Shown: positions 43,668 to 53,350, numbered from the stretch's first letter. The stretch is 64,000 nt of DNA from Calditrichia bacterium (GCA_028284905.1 JANQQU010000052.1:1-64000), one strand, 5' to 3'. Numbers and translations are program-made. Notes: generated by a model not told the origin, from the sequence alone.

Positions 43668-45023
43668 ATGGGCGAAGGACTAATACTGGCTTTAATACTA
43701 ATTGCGGCGGTCGCATTTATCATTTTCGCAACATCAATCCTAAAGCTGCATCCGTTTCTCGTATTAATTATTGCTGCTTTTGCCGTGGGATTAACAGCGG
43801 GTTTATCACCGGAAAAAACAATCTCTGCGATCAGTGGCGGCTTCGGCGGTCTAATGAGCTACATCGGGCTGGTCATCGTGTTTGGCACTATTATCGGGGT
43901 CATCCTGGAGAATTCCCGCGCTGCCATTCGCATTGCCGATGTCGTCCTCCGTATTTTTGGTAAAAACCATCCGGCATTTGCCCTTTCTATTATCGGGGCA
44001 ATTGTTAGCATACCGGTTTTTTGTGATTCCGGATTTGTGATTCTCTCCAGCCTGAACAAAACAATTTCCCGCCGGGCGAAAATATCCATTTCGACTACCA
44101 CAGTTGCACTTGCCTCCGGACTCTACGCAACGCACACCCTGGTAGTACCGACACCAGGCCCAATTGCCGCCGCCGGTAATCTGGGTATGACCGAGCATAT
44201 GGGCACTTTGATTTGGGTAGGATTGCTAACTGCACTTCCAGCGATTTTCATCGGATATTTCTGGGCCTTACGCTGTGGTAAGGATACGGGAGATAGCGCA
44301 AAATTATCGCCGGATGAATTGGGAAAAGTTTTTGCTGATATGGAAAATTTACCCAGCGCAATGCAATCATTTATACCATTGTTATTGCCGATAATCCTTA
44401 TTGGCATCGGCTCAACTGTCAAATTTATGGCCTTGCAGGGCGGCACAGCAGAACTGTTTATATTCCTGGGCAATCCGATGGTCGCCTTGCTGATCGGCGT
44501 TTTTTCCTGCATCCCACTACTGCCCGCTTTGGACGAAGAGCGTTTGAGCGGATGGGTGGGCAAAGGCGTTTCCCAGGCAGGGCCAATCCTGCTAATTACC
44601 GGTGCGGGAGGTGCATTTGGCAGCGTACTAAAGGCAACACCGCTAAGCACATTGATTGGGGAAATGATTAGCGGCGGCAGCATTTATGGCATGCTCTTTA
44701 TCCTGATTGCTTATGTTGTCGCGGCTGCATTAAAAAGCTCCCAGGGATCTTCTACTGCGGCGCTGGTGATCACCTCTTCCCTGATGGCACCTTTACTTTC
44801 CGAGGCCGGTATCGCAGATCCATTAATGCTCGCCCTGATAGTAATGGCGATCGGTGGCGGGGCAATGACCGTTTCCCATGCGAATGATTCTTATTTTTGG
44901 GTGGTTACACAATTTAGCGGCTTGTCGGTAAATGATGCCTATCGTTCGTTTACAATGGTAACGCTACTGCAAGGATTGACAGTTTTATTGACAACCCTGG
45001 CTTTATATTTTCTATTGGTTTAA
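43668..45023 (+). CDS. GntP-family permease (gluconate/organic-acid:H+ symporter)
   Basis: The 451-residue polytopic protein of the GntP/YgbN family has many hydrophobic helices with conserved FCDSGFVILSS, TLVVPTPGPIAAAGNLG, KSSQGSSTAALVITSS and SHANDSYFWVVTQFSGL. It imports gluconate or related sugar acids; fructuronate or glycerate are alternatives. The ATG with GGAGG eight bases upstream is preferred to one 15 bases earlier that lies in that site. It ends three bases from the stop of the convergent hypothetical gene. Confidence 0.93.
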   Translation: MGEGLILALILIAAVAFIIFATSILKLHPFLVLIIAAFAVGLTAGLSPEKTISAISGGFGGLMSYIGLVIVFGTIIGVILENSRAAIRIADVVLRIFGKNHPAFALSIIGAIVSIPVFCDSGFVILSSLNKTISRRAKISISTTTVALASGLYATHTLVVPTPGPIAAAGNLGMTEHMGTLIWVGLLTALPAIFIGYFWALRCGKDTGDSAKLSPDELGKVFADMENLPSAMQSFIPLLLPIILIGIGSTVKFMALQGGTAELFIFLGNPMVALLIGVFSCIPLLPALDEERLSGWVGKGVSQAGPILLITGAGGAFGSVLKATPLSTLIGEMISGGSIYGMLFILIAYVVAAALKSSQGSSTAALVITSSLMAPLLSEAGIADPLMLALIVMAIGGGAMTVSHANDSYFWVVTQFSGLSVNDAYRSFTMVTLLQGLTVLLTTLALYFLLV

Positions 45024-45026
45024 CGC

Positions 45027-45455
45027 TTAATTTTTGCAGTCGGTTGGTGGTACTTCTATTTCCATGACATCCATGCTGTTTTTGTCCCGATAGACATACA
45101 CAACCGTTACGTCATTACGATAGAACACTGCCAATTCCGGATTCTCACAGACCGCCTTCCGGATATTCGGTGCCAGGTTATTGCGAAATTCCTCGACGTT
45201 AATTTCCGAAAGGCTGTAGTTTACCAATGTGTAAAGATAGGTGAAACGCAAGCCTGGTCCATCCTGTGCGGCATCCAGGCGGGTGTCGTCATCGATCATC
45301 ATCGGGGTTTGCTTATTAATTGCTTCGGCAGCAGCTTTTAGGGTTTCGGTGATGTTCGTTTCTGAGGAAAAAAATGATTTGGCCAGTTCTCTACCAAAGT
45401 ATACAGCAATCAGGGTAATAATAGCGACAAATGCTATGCTTAATGCTTTTTTCAT
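45027..45455 (-). CDS. Membrane-anchored protein of unknown function
   Basis: The 142-residue protein has an N-terminal signal anchor (MKKALSIAFVAIITLIAVYF) and a soluble domain with LYTLVNYSLSEINVEEFRNNL, NIRKAVCENPEL and a terminal PPTDC. The two Cys could form a disulfide outside the cytoplasm. No family is recognised with confidence. The ATG follows GGAGATAAAG. Transcription converges head-on with the permease gene with almost no space, so read-through between them is likely. Confidence 0.65.
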   Translation of the reverse strand: MKKALSIAFVAIITLIAVYFGRELAKSFFSSETNITETLKAAAEAINKQTPMMIDDDTRLDAAQDGPGLRFTYLYTLVNYSLSEINVEEFRNNLAPNIRKAVCENPELAVFYRNDVTVVYVYRDKNSMDVMEIEVPPTDCKN

Positions 45456-45495
45456 CTTTATCTCCAATTAAAAGCTTTTTGGAAAGCGACCACCT

Positions 45496-45927
45496 TTATA
45501 CCGAACCCAGCATATTTTTTCTGCGCTGCCGGTTTAGTGACATTCCGATCATCTTTTCTCCGGTGGCTTCGAAACCGAATTTCTGGTAGAGGTAATCCAC
45601 GTCAGCAAATAAGCTCACGAAAGCACTTTCCGGTACATTTTCATCGATGAAATTCATCAATGCTTCCATAATTTTCCGGGAAAGCCCTTGCTTCTGATGA
45701 TCAGGATGCACGGCAATATCAACGATTTGTAAGAAGCAACCGCCATCTCCAACAATCCGTCCCATCCCAACGGTTTCTCCACCGTATTCGACGCTCACTC
45801 CGAATACCGATTTCGGCAAACTTACTTCTGCACTTTGCAGCGACTTCGCTGATAATCCACAGGTGATCCGTAAAGCAACATAATCTGCCGCAGTTGGCAG
45901 TTCATTTGATACAACATAATCACTCAT
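45496..45927 (-). CDS. GNAT-family N-acetyltransferase
   Basis: The 143-residue GNAT domain has VGMGRIVGDGGCFLQIVDIAVHPDHQKQGLSRKIM (strand beta4 plus the Q/R-x-x-G-x-G/A acetyl-CoA loop) and a C-terminal LYQKFGFEATG. It transfers an acetyl group from acetyl-CoA to an unknown amine. The ATG at the MSDYVV start is chosen; a frame opening further upstream (46065) runs through a dispersed repeat and would add 46 residues unlike the family. Confidence 0.88.
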   Translation of the reverse strand: MSDYVVSNELPTAADYVALRITCGLSAKSLQSAEVSLPKSVFGVSVEYGGETVGMGRIVGDGGCFLQIVDIAVHPDHQKQGLSRKIMEALMNFIDENVPESAFVSLFADVDYLYQKFGFEATGEKMIGMSLNRQRRKNMLGSV

Positions 45928-46024
45928 AGAAAATTCCCAATGTTTTCGGGAACTTATCGAATAATGAATTGAGAAACAACAGTGGGATAAAGGAATAATG
46001 AAGGTTATTGAATAAAAAACATTC

Positions 46025-46108
46025 AGCCACAGATTGCACTGATCAACACTGATTTTCTCATTCATAATGCTTTAAAATCTGTGTTTAATCCGTGAAAATC
46101 CGTGGCCG
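46025..46108. repeat. CCACAGATT / AATCCGTGG dispersed inverted repeat
   Basis: An imperfect palindrome opens with CCACAGATTGCACTGATC and closes with ATCCGTGAAAATCCGTGG, with AACACTGATTTT and AAAATCTGTGTT inside. It is of the common intergenic repeat type seen across many bacterial genomes. It lies between the GNAT and SnoaL-like genes. Confidence 0.8.
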
Positions 46109-46137
46109 AAAATATGAGGGCAAAATAGAACGGAAAT

Positions 46138-46491
46138 TTAGCCGCCGTAGTAAAAGGTCTCTTTAATAATCAGACCATCCTGCCATTCCTGTACTGCCAC
46201 TTGATGATACTGACGTTCGCCCCACTCTTTATGCAGATAGTCGAAATACCATTCTACCATGGTGGTATTCTCACCGACTGCGACATTCTTTACTTCTGCG
46301 CCACGAAATTCCACGATGTTACCAAAAAACTCTATTTCCCGTTCGCGATTGGCATCTTTACCAACTGTCGGCTCGCTGTCATTTTCCCGCATGGAAATGT
46401 CTTTATGGTAATACTGCTCAAATGCTTCCAGTGCTTTCCCCTGTAGAATTTGATTGTTCATGTCGGTTACTTTTTCCAGTAAATTGGCCAT
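46138..46491 (-). CDS. SnoaL/NTF2-like protein
   Basis: The 117-residue cone-shaped NTF2-like fold has a helical N-terminus (FEQYYHKDISMRE), the conserved VEWYFDYL strand and a C-terminal FYYGG. Members range from polyketide cyclases to small binding proteins; no catalytic His-Asp pair can be assigned. It follows the Crp-like regulator gene on the same strand after 118 bases that contain two direct copies of GAACTGGTTTAAG. Confidence 0.75.
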   Translation of the reverse strand: MANLLEKVTDMNNQILQGKALEAFEQYYHKDISMRENDSEPTVGKDANREREIEFFGNIVEFRGAEVKNVAVGENTTMVEWYFDYLHKEWGERQYHQVAVQEWQDGLIIKETFYYGG

Positions 46492-46570
46492 TTTATGACT
46501 CCTTCATTTTAAGTAAGCGTTATTTACAATTGTTAATAACAACTTACAAAAAGCGATTGGCGGGCAAAAT

Positions 46571-46608
46571 GAACTGGTTTAAGAAAAAATATTGAACTGG
46601 TTTAAGAT
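46571..46608. repeat. Direct repeat GAACTGGTTTAAG x2
   Basis: Two identical 13-base copies lie 12 bases apart (about 25-base periodicity) just upstream of the SnoaL-like gene. The spacing of about two helical turns would suit a dimeric regulator; the adjacent Crp- or AraC-type regulators are candidates. Confidence 0.6.
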
Positions 46609-46609
46609 T

Positions 46610-47191
46610 TCAGGAAAGTTTATTGCGGCGGGAGCGAATTTTACTGAGGAATTCCGGGGTAAATCCCAGGTAGGCGGCGACCATATACTGCGGCACCCGT
46701 TGTTCGATATTCGGATAGCGGTCGACAAATTCCAGGTATCTTTCTTCCGAGGTTTTACTCATCGTGGAGATAATGCGCTGCTGGGTAGCGACATAGGCTT
46801 TCTGAATGATAATCCGGAAAAAGCGATCGAATTTGGGAATACGGGTTAACAATTCATGGTAGGCTTCATAGCTGATTTGCAGCACGTCGGAATTTTCCAG
46901 CGCTTCCACATAATAATTGGCCGGTGTTTGCGTCAGGAAGCTGTTTAGATCGGTAATCCACCAATCCTCGATGGCGAACTGAGAAATATATTCCTCACCC
47001 TTTTCATCGACATAGAATGAGCGCAGGCAACCGTTAACGACAAAGTTTTCCGCTTTGCAAATATCCCCGCTTTGCACCAGGTACTGGCGTTTCCGAACCT
47101 TACGGGGCGTTAGCAGGGAAGTGAAGATTTCGATTTCCGCCGGGGTCAATTCGATGTACCGGGCAACGTATTTCAGAATGGCATCATACAT
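46610..47191 (-). CDS. Crp/Fnr-family transcriptional regulator
   Basis: The 193-residue protein has a cNMP-type beta-roll (RQYLVQSGDICKAENFVVNGCLRSFYVDEKGEEY) and a C-terminal winged helix (QYMVAAYLGFTPEFLSKIRSR). This is the short Crp subgroup common in Bacteroidota, in which the effector is unknown. No Cys cluster for iron-sulfur sensing is seen. It follows the AraC gene by six bases and is probably co-transcribed with it. Confidence 0.9.
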   Translation of the reverse strand: MYDAILKYVARYIELTPAEIEIFTSLLTPRKVRKRQYLVQSGDICKAENFVVNGCLRSFYVDEKGEEYISQFAIEDWWITDLNSFLTQTPANYYVEALENSDVLQISYEAYHELLTRIPKFDRFFRIIIQKAYVATQQRIISTMSKTSEERYLEFVDRYPNIEQRVPQYMVAAYLGFTPEFLSKIRSRRNKLS

Positions 47192-47197
47192 TGCGGC

Positions 47198-48214
47198 TTA
47201 AGAGGCTTTCTCTAATTCATCCAGCCGGTAATCGCGCGGCGTTTTTCCCGTCCAGCGCTTGAAGGACCGATGGAAAACACTCGGTTCGGAAAAACCCAGC
47301 ATATAGGAAATTTCCGCAATCGAATGCTCATTCGCAGCAAGATGGCGAATGGCAACTTCTTTCCGGACATTTCCCAGCAATTCGTTAAATGTTACCCCTT
47401 CCCGTTTTAATTCCCTTTGTAAAGTCCGTACGCCGATAGCTAGCTTTTCCGCCACCGTTTCCAGGTTGGCCTGGTTTATCGGTATTAAATTGAGAAGCAA
47501 CTTGCTGACCTGCCTGCTAAGGGAATCCTTTTCGCTCACCCGCTCCATTATTTCTTCGGCGTAGCTGGTCAACATTTCATGGAGTTTGGGATTGGCCTGA
47601 CCAATCGGTTCATCCATCAGGGATTTATTAAAAACGATTTCATCCTTGGCAGAATTAAAGATCAGATCGCAGCCAAAAATCCGCTGATGTTCGCTAATAT
47701 CCGCCGGGGCGGGATAAGAAAAGTGAACTGCCTCCGGAAAAATTTTCTTACCGGTTAACTGGCGCACCGCGGTAATTTGCATGGAAAAATTTTTCTCGAC
47801 GATGTACCGTTTGTAGCGAATAAGCTCCGGTGAAATCAATTCGGTTTCGACCCGGGCATGTTTATCGTCTTCAGTCAAGGTCATTTCCATACCGTTACCG
47901 ATGATCGGGGAATATTTCAGAGAATGCCTGTAGGCTGCCCCAACATTGGGAGAATTAGCGAGAATATACCCGACAACATTGAGATTGGCGGGCTGGAAAT
48001 GTTCGCCGTAAAACAAGGCAAAGTTCGGATCGCCACTCATCTCCGAGACGAGCGCCATTACCTCGCCGATCAGGCCGCAGGGCACCCGGTTTTCCGGGTC
48101 TTCCAGAAAGCTCTCATCGATATCGATAATGCGCAGCAGTGTTTGTTTATCTACACCTTTACGGGAAGCCGGGTAAAATATTGAGCTTAATAAACTGACT
48201 GATACTGTATGCAT
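47198..48214 (-). CDS. AraC-family transcriptional regulator
   Basis: The 338-residue protein has an N-terminal ligand-binding domain of the arabinose-bd/OruR type (about residues 20-210) and a C-terminal HTH_18 domain with LAIGVRTLQRELKREG and ISYMLGFSEPSVFHRSFKRWTGKTPRDYR. Ligand unknown; related proteins respond to fatty or hydrophobic acids. It sits upstream of the Crp-like gene, divergent from the LolA-like/MMPL genes. Confidence 0.92.
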   Translation of the reverse strand: MHTVSVSLLSSIFYPASRKGVDKQTLLRIIDIDESFLEDPENRVPCGLIGEVMALVSEMSGDPNFALFYGEHFQPANLNVVGYILANSPNVGAAYRHSLKYSPIIGNGMEMTLTEDDKHARVETELISPELIRYKRYIVEKNFSMQITAVRQLTGKKIFPEAVHFSYPAPADISEHQRIFGCDLIFNSAKDEIVFNKSLMDEPIGQANPKLHEMLTSYAEEIMERVSEKDSLSRQVSKLLLNLIPINQANLETVAEKLAIGVRTLQRELKREGVTFNELLGNVRKEVAIRHLAANEHSIAEISYMLGFSEPSVFHRSFKRWTGKTPRDYRLDELEKAS

Positions 48215-48258
48215 AATTTCTAGTTGCTCGCTTATTCCTTAGGGTATTTGTTATTATA

Positions 48259-48359
48259 GTTCAGAGTTCAGAGTTCAGAGTTCAAAGTTTTCTCATTCCC
48301 ATCCCGGAGGGCTGAGGTTGGAACGAGGAGTTGTTTTGAACTATGAACTCTGAACTGTC
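48259..48359. repeat. GTTCAGAGTT dispersed repeat with inverted ends
   Basis: Three to four GTTCAGAGTT words on the left and TGAACTATGAACTCTGAAC on the right flank a GGAACGAG-containing middle. It occupies a third of the 305-base divergent gap between the AraC gene and the LolA-like gene. The remainder shows no clear regulatory motif. Confidence 0.8.
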
Positions 48360-48519
48360 TGCTACAATAAAAACCCTCTGTCGTAAAATGTCAATAATTT
48401 TTCAGAAAGCATCAATGACAAAGGCCGGATAAAATTTTATCTTTTTTCCAATACTGAGTTAATCTCTACTGGTATATTAACCTGAAGTTGCAAAACGAAC
48501 CAATAATATGAGGTAAAGA

Positions 48520-49284
48520 ATGAAATCGTTCATCATCCTAATATATCTGTTCGGTGCAGTCCTTTTTGCTCAAACCGGGCGGGAAATTGCTGAGAAAGCT
48601 AATGCCACCCAGCGTGGTTTTATTGATGAATCCGTAAACACCACCATGTATCTGATTAATGCCAATCAGGACACAGTCATCCGTCATCTGAAAAACCTGA
48701 CGATTGAGCGGGAGAATCAGGAAGATTATTCACTGATCCAGTTTCTCAATCCGCCCGACGTCCGCGGCACCGGCCTGTTGACTTATCAGAATCCCGCCGG
48801 AGACGATCAGCAGTGGCTTTATCTGCCCGAGTTGAGACGGGTAAAGAAAATTTCTTCCCGGAATAAATCCGGTGCCTTTATGGCTTCGGAATTCGCCTAC
48901 GAAGATATTTCCGGCAATACCCTGGATAAATTCGAATACAAGCTAATCGGGGAAGAAACCTATAACGGCAAGCCCTGCTATATTGTGGAAAGAACCCCGA
49001 CCTATCGCAATTCCGGTTATACGAAAATCAAAAGCTGGTTTGAAAAAGACACGCATCTGCTGGTGCGTAGCGAATATACCGACCGGAAGAAAAGCCTCCT
49101 GAAAGTTCTCACCCTGGAGGATTATCAGCAATACGAAACCGGCACCTATCGTGCGAACACCATGCGCATGGAAAATCTGCAGACCAAGAAAAAAAGCGTG
49201 CTGAAATTCGAAGAACGGCAATTGAAAGTCGGACTGGACGAAAAAACATTTAACAAGCGTAGTCTCCAACGACTACTGAAATAA
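48520..49284 (+). CDS. LolA-like outer-membrane lipoprotein-sorting protein
   Basis: The 254-residue protein has a short signal peptide (MKSFIILIYLFGAVLFAQ) and a LolA/LolB-like half-barrel: LIQFLNPPDVRGTGLLTY, QQWLYLPELRRVKKISSRNKSGAFM, ASEFAYEDI and TLEDYQQYETGTYRANTMRME. Proteins of this type sit beside MMPL transporters and are thought to carry lipids across the periplasm. The next gene starts in its stop codon, so the pair is translationally coupled. Confidence 0.88.
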   Translation: MKSFIILIYLFGAVLFAQTGREIAEKANATQRGFIDESVNTTMYLINANQDTVIRHLKNLTIERENQEDYSLIQFLNPPDVRGTGLLTYQNPAGDDQQWLYLPELRRVKKISSRNKSGAFMASEFAYEDISGNTLDKFEYKLIGEETYNGKPCYIVERTPTYRNSGYTKIKSWFEKDTHLLVRSEYTDRKKSLLKVLTLEDYQQYETGTYRANTMRMENLQTKKKSVLKFEERQLKVGLDEKTFNKRSLQRLLK

Positions 49285-50597
49285 TGAGAATGGAAATGAC
49301 TGAGCATATAAAATCCATGTTTCTAGCTTTTCTGGTTCGGCTGACATTTTTTCTCACACTGTTTCTTTGCGCCAACAGTTATGGGCAGGGCATTTCTCTC
49401 TCAGAATCGCTCGATCTCCGTTACTCCGGCAGCATTGGGGCGGAAGGATGGTATTTCCCACAAACGGCGCCATTTGCGGAGATGCCGGATTACACCACTT
49501 CATTGCGGGGACAGCTTGATCTTACCCTACAATTTGATGCGCCGCTGGAGATTCGCGCCAATCATCGCTTTCAGTACGATCCGGACAACAGCGATCGCAA
49601 TCGCCTGGAAATCGAAGATCTCTACCTGGATTATTACAGCGATAACTTCGAGCTACGCGCCGGTTACCAGATTTTTTCCTGGAAAACCGTTGAAAGCGTT
49701 AGCCAGGCAGATTTTCTTAATCAGACCGATCTGGAAAGCGATTTTCTCGATGCCGATAAATTATCCGAATTGGCGCTGCGTTTGCGGCTGATTCCCAATA
49801 GCGATATTGAGCAGGTTTTCGAACTCTATTACATCGCCCGTATGCGCACGACACAATTGCCCGTGCTGCCGAATCGTTTTTCCATTGGAACGCCGGTTTT
49901 TAATGAACGTGCCGATCATACCTACCTCGATGAGAACGAAGAATGGCGGCCACAATTTGCCATCAGTTATCAGCGCTCATTCTTTGATAATGTCGATACG
50001 CGCTTCTTTTATTTTAATGGATACAATCGCTTTCCCGGACTGATCTCCGGTTTTCCTGACAAGGCCGGCCTGCTGCATCAATACCGGCCGGTTCACAAAG
50101 CGGGTATGACCTTTCAGGGCGAAATCGGTCCCTGGCTGGTCAAAGGGGAAAATGTTTACACCGCTTATCAGGATACCCTGATCAATCAATTGCGGGAACG
50201 GATTAAGCCGTCGTTTTTTGCTTACACACTTGGTTTCGAATACACTTTTTACTCCCCATTGATCGACGGGCATGATTTGGGCTGGATTCTCGAACTGATT
50301 GGCGATAGTGACAGCGGAAAAGATTTTGAAGAACTGGAAAGTTTTCGTCCCTTTCGAAATCATCTTTTTACCGGCTTTCGTTACACCTTTAACAACGTCG
50401 GCGATCGCAGCCTGCTCTTCGGCGCCTTCGTGGATTACCGGGAAGGCGATCTGCTTTTCCAGGTCGAGTATGAAGAAAGATTAATGGAAGTTTTTACCGT
50501 AAAAGCCGCCTACAATGGTCTGCAGGTGGATACCAATCCGCTCACCCAATTCGAGCATACCGAGCGGTTCATTCTGGAAATCAATTACAACTTTTAG
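49284..50597 (+). CDS. Outer-membrane beta-barrel protein (DUF1302/porin-like)
   Basis: The 437-residue protein has a signal peptide (hydrophobic FLAFLVRLTFFLTLFLCANSYGQ) and alternating beta strands throughout. LEIRANHRFQYDP and LYLDYYSDNFELRAGYQIFSW look like the DUF1302/alginate-export class. It ends in INYNF, an aromatic C-terminus used by the Bam machinery. Together with the LolA-like protein and the MMPL pump it probably forms an export route to the cell surface. Substrate unknown. Confidence 0.8.
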   Translation: MRMEMTEHIKSMFLAFLVRLTFFLTLFLCANSYGQGISLSESLDLRYSGSIGAEGWYFPQTAPFAEMPDYTTSLRGQLDLTLQFDAPLEIRANHRFQYDPDNSDRNRLEIEDLYLDYYSDNFELRAGYQIFSWKTVESVSQADFLNQTDLESDFLDADKLSELALRLRLIPNSDIEQVFELYYIARMRTTQLPVLPNRFSIGTPVFNERADHTYLDENEEWRPQFAISYQRSFFDNVDTRFFYFNGYNRFPGLISGFPDKAGLLHQYRPVHKAGMTFQGEIGPWLVKGENVYTAYQDTLINQLRERIKPSFFAYTLGFEYTFYSPLIDGHDLGWILELIGDSDSGKDFEELESFRPFRNHLFTGFRYTFNNVGDRSLLFGAFVDYREGDLLFQVEYEERLMEVFTVKAAYNGLQVDTNPLTQFEHTERFILEINYNF

Positions 50598-50651
50598 GAT
50601 TCAAAAACATTATCTCTGAATGTTAAATACAAAACTAAATACCGTTTTATC

Positions 50652-50745
50652 TGTCATCGCGAGGAGTACAGCGACGAAGCGATCTCTTTTGTGGATGCGA
50701 TTCTTATAAGATTACTTCTCGCAGCAATCCGGGATCGCAATGACA
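50652..50745. repeat. GTCATCGCGAGGAG dispersed palindromic repeat, copy 2
   Basis: A 94-bp imperfect palindrome starts TGTCATCGCGAGGAG and ends CGCAATGACA, matching the copy at 6499-6585 for the first 45 bases. It separates the barrel and MMPL genes. Confidence 0.85.
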
Positions 50746-50797
50746 GCACCGAATGAAGTTCGAATTTTATCAACTCAAAAGCTTTAAGGATTAGAAA

Positions 50798-53350
50798 ATG
50801 AATAAAGAAATTCCCCATAAAATCGGCGAATTTGTCCTGAAATATCGCTGGCCAATTATTATCGCCAATTTTATCATCATGGCATTCGTTATCTGGGGCA
50901 TGAAAAACCGGGCGGAAGCATTTCAGGATTACGCGAACTACATGGCCGTTGTGCGGGACAATCCCCTGGCAGCTGATACCAGCCGGGTGGCGCCGCCGCC
51001 GATCTTTAACACCGACTATCATGTCTGGTTCGAGGAAGACAATCCCGAACTGCTCGCTTACGACGAGTTCCAGCGCGTCTTCTCCAAGGAAGAGAACCTC
51101 ATCGCCGTAGTCATTTCCAAAAGTGGGAATGTTTTCACCAACGAGAATCTTGCGACATTGCAGTATTTGACTGACGAGAGCTGGACAATTCCTTACGTCA
51201 GCCGGGTGGATGGGCTCACCAATTTCAACTATACCTATGTCGAAGAAGATGACCTGCTGGTAGAAGATTTTATCTACGATCTCCCATTGACAAATGATGA
51301 GTTGGCTGAAAAAAAACGCCTCGCGCTGGCGGATCCGCTGATGCCGAAATTCCTCATCTCTCCGAAGGCAGACATTACCCAGGTGCAGATGCGGGTGATC
51401 GTCCCCCAGGAATTTCCCAATGGCTACCTGGAAACCCGGGCAGCAATCGAAGCGTTATCTGCGCAACTGACCCAGGAGCAAATCCTCGATGAAGACGGCA
51501 ACCTGGTTCCAAACGATCTTTACAATCCCGATCTGGAAATCCGCCTCGCCGGCACGGTAATGCTCAGCACCTCATTCCAGAAGTTTGCTCAGAATGATGT
51601 CGAAAATCTGCTCCCAATCATGTTTCTGCTGATCATGATCGTGCTCCTTTTCACCATTCGCTCCTTCTGGGGCACCACGGCGCCGATCGGCCTGCTCTTT
51701 ACCTCGGTGCTTTTCCCGATCGCGCTGTTTGTCGGGCTTTTCGATTTTTCGCTGACCAATGCTTCCACCAACGTAATGCAAATGCTGGTTGCAGTAGCGG
51801 TGGCTGACTCCGTGCATATTCTCGCCATTTTCTATCGCGGATTGCGCAATGGACTGGATAAATATCACTCGGTTATTTTTACCGTGGAGAAAAATTTTCT
51901 GCCCTGTTTAATCACCTCAATTACGACCGGCATCGGTTTTTATAGCCTGATGTTTCAATACATTCCCCCGTTTTCCGATCTGGGTATTTTCGCCGGAACC
52001 GGGACGTTGTATGCGTTTTTTGCCTCGGTATTTACCTTGCCGGCTTTTCTCTCCCTGTTGCCTTTCAAGAAGCGGGAAGTGAAGCATCATCAGATCAAGG
52101 AATACGAGAATAAAGGATATGAAAAATTAACCGATTTTATCGTCGAGTATCAGAAGCCGATTCGCTGGGTAGCATTGGTGTCGACCGTCGCGGCTTTAAT
52201 TCTGATTCCGCAAATCGTTATCGATAATACTGCTGTCAAATACTTTGCACCGCATACCGAATTCCGGCAGGCAGCGGAATATATCGACAATAACATTATT
52301 GGCGTCAATCCCCTGGAATTTCAATTCGACTCCGGCGAAGACGATGGCATCTATGATCCGGAATATCTCCGGAAAATAGAGCGTTTCCAGGAATATATCG
52401 CTGAACATCCGGAATTTGAAATTACCTACGTATCTGGGATAACCGACATTATCAAACGCATCAACAAAACCATGAACGGGGATGATCCCGCATATTATCG
52501 CATTCCCATGGATAACGAGGTGACTGCCGATGGCGATACCATCGATGCCCGAAGACTCATCGCCCAGTATCTGTTGCTTTACCAAATGTCCCTGCCGCAA
52601 GGGATGGAGATGACCAATCAGATCGACATCCGCAATCGCACCAGCCGGGTAACCGCTTTTGTGCGTTCGATTTCCTCCTTTGAGTTACTGGAACACTCCA
52701 ACACCATGGAAAGCTGGATTGAGGAGAATATTCCCAGTGTCAATACCATTACCATGGGCGTGCCGATTATGTTTGGCAAGCTCTTCACCATTGCCATTCC
52801 CGGTATGCTAAAAAGTTTGGCGATCTCTCTCTTTTTCATCACGATCATTCTGATGATCACTTTCCGCTCGGTGAAAATCGGATTGTACAGCATGATTCCC
52901 AACGTCTGGCCGCTGATATTTGTATTTGGATTTATCGGCCTATTCGGGATTCCGGTCAATATGTCTGTCGCTGTTGTTGGGATGATTACCCTCGGCATCG
53001 CCGTCGATGATACCGTGCACTATCTCACCAAATACCTGCGTGGGAAAAGTGAAGGGCTCGACCAAAGGGGCGCTATTCAATACGCTTTCCGCCAGGTTGC
53101 CGCCCCGCTGATATTTACCTCGCTCATTTTGGTGGCGGGATTCGGTTCTCTGACCCAATCGGATTTTATCCTCAACTCCGATATGGCCATTTACTGCACC
53201 ATGGTTATTGGACTGGCATTGTTCGCGGATTTTATTCTGCTACCAGCGACAATACTGAAGTTTGATGCGGATGAATCGGAAGAAAAGATTGCGGATGCAA
53301 GTACGGATCCGGCTTTTGATGATAATCAGGTTGCGCCGCAGATGGATTGA
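50798..53350 (+). CDS. MMPL/RND-family transporter
   Basis: The 850-residue protein has the duplicated RND layout: a helix near residues 24-43, a periplasmic loop, a block of about five helices (about 260-425, with MLVAVAVADSVHILAIFYRG), a second loop, and a second helix block (about 665-830, VAVVGMITLGIAVDDTVHYLTKYLRG). The Asp residues in the two GIAVDD-type helices are the expected proton relay. MMPL members export lipids or hydrophobic compounds. The stop codon directly abuts the left arm of the inverted repeat. Confidence 0.92.
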   Translation: MNKEIPHKIGEFVLKYRWPIIIANFIIMAFVIWGMKNRAEAFQDYANYMAVVRDNPLAADTSRVAPPPIFNTDYHVWFEEDNPELLAYDEFQRVFSKEENLIAVVISKSGNVFTNENLATLQYLTDESWTIPYVSRVDGLTNFNYTYVEEDDLLVEDFIYDLPLTNDELAEKKRLALADPLMPKFLISPKADITQVQMRVIVPQEFPNGYLETRAAIEALSAQLTQEQILDEDGNLVPNDLYNPDLEIRLAGTVMLSTSFQKFAQNDVENLLPIMFLLIMIVLLFTIRSFWGTTAPIGLLFTSVLFPIALFVGLFDFSLTNASTNVMQMLVAVAVADSVHILAIFYRGLRNGLDKYHSVIFTVEKNFLPCLITSITTGIGFYSLMFQYIPPFSDLGIFAGTGTLYAFFASVFTLPAFLSLLPFKKREVKHHQIKEYENKGYEKLTDFIVEYQKPIRWVALVSTVAALILIPQIVIDNTAVKYFAPHTEFRQAAEYIDNNIIGVNPLEFQFDSGEDDGIYDPEYLRKIERFQEYIAEHPEFEITYVSGITDIIKRINKTMNGDDPAYYRIPMDNEVTADGDTIDARRLIAQYLLLYQMSLPQGMEMTNQIDIRNRTSRVTAFVRSISSFELLEHSNTMESWIEENIPSVNTITMGVPIMFGKLFTIAIPGMLKSLAISLFFITIILMITFRSVKIGLYSMIPNVWPLIFVFGFIGLFGIPVNMSVAVVGMITLGIAVDDTVHYLTKYLRGKSEGLDQRGAIQYAFRQVAAPLIFTSLILVAGFGSLTQSDFILNSDMAIYCTMVIGLALFADFILLPATILKFDADESEEKIADASTDPAFDDNQVAPQMD

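Noticed and set aside
45928-46065. N-terminal extension of the GNAT protein
   Set aside because: It translates part of a dispersed intergenic repeat and is not part of the acetyltransferase fold.
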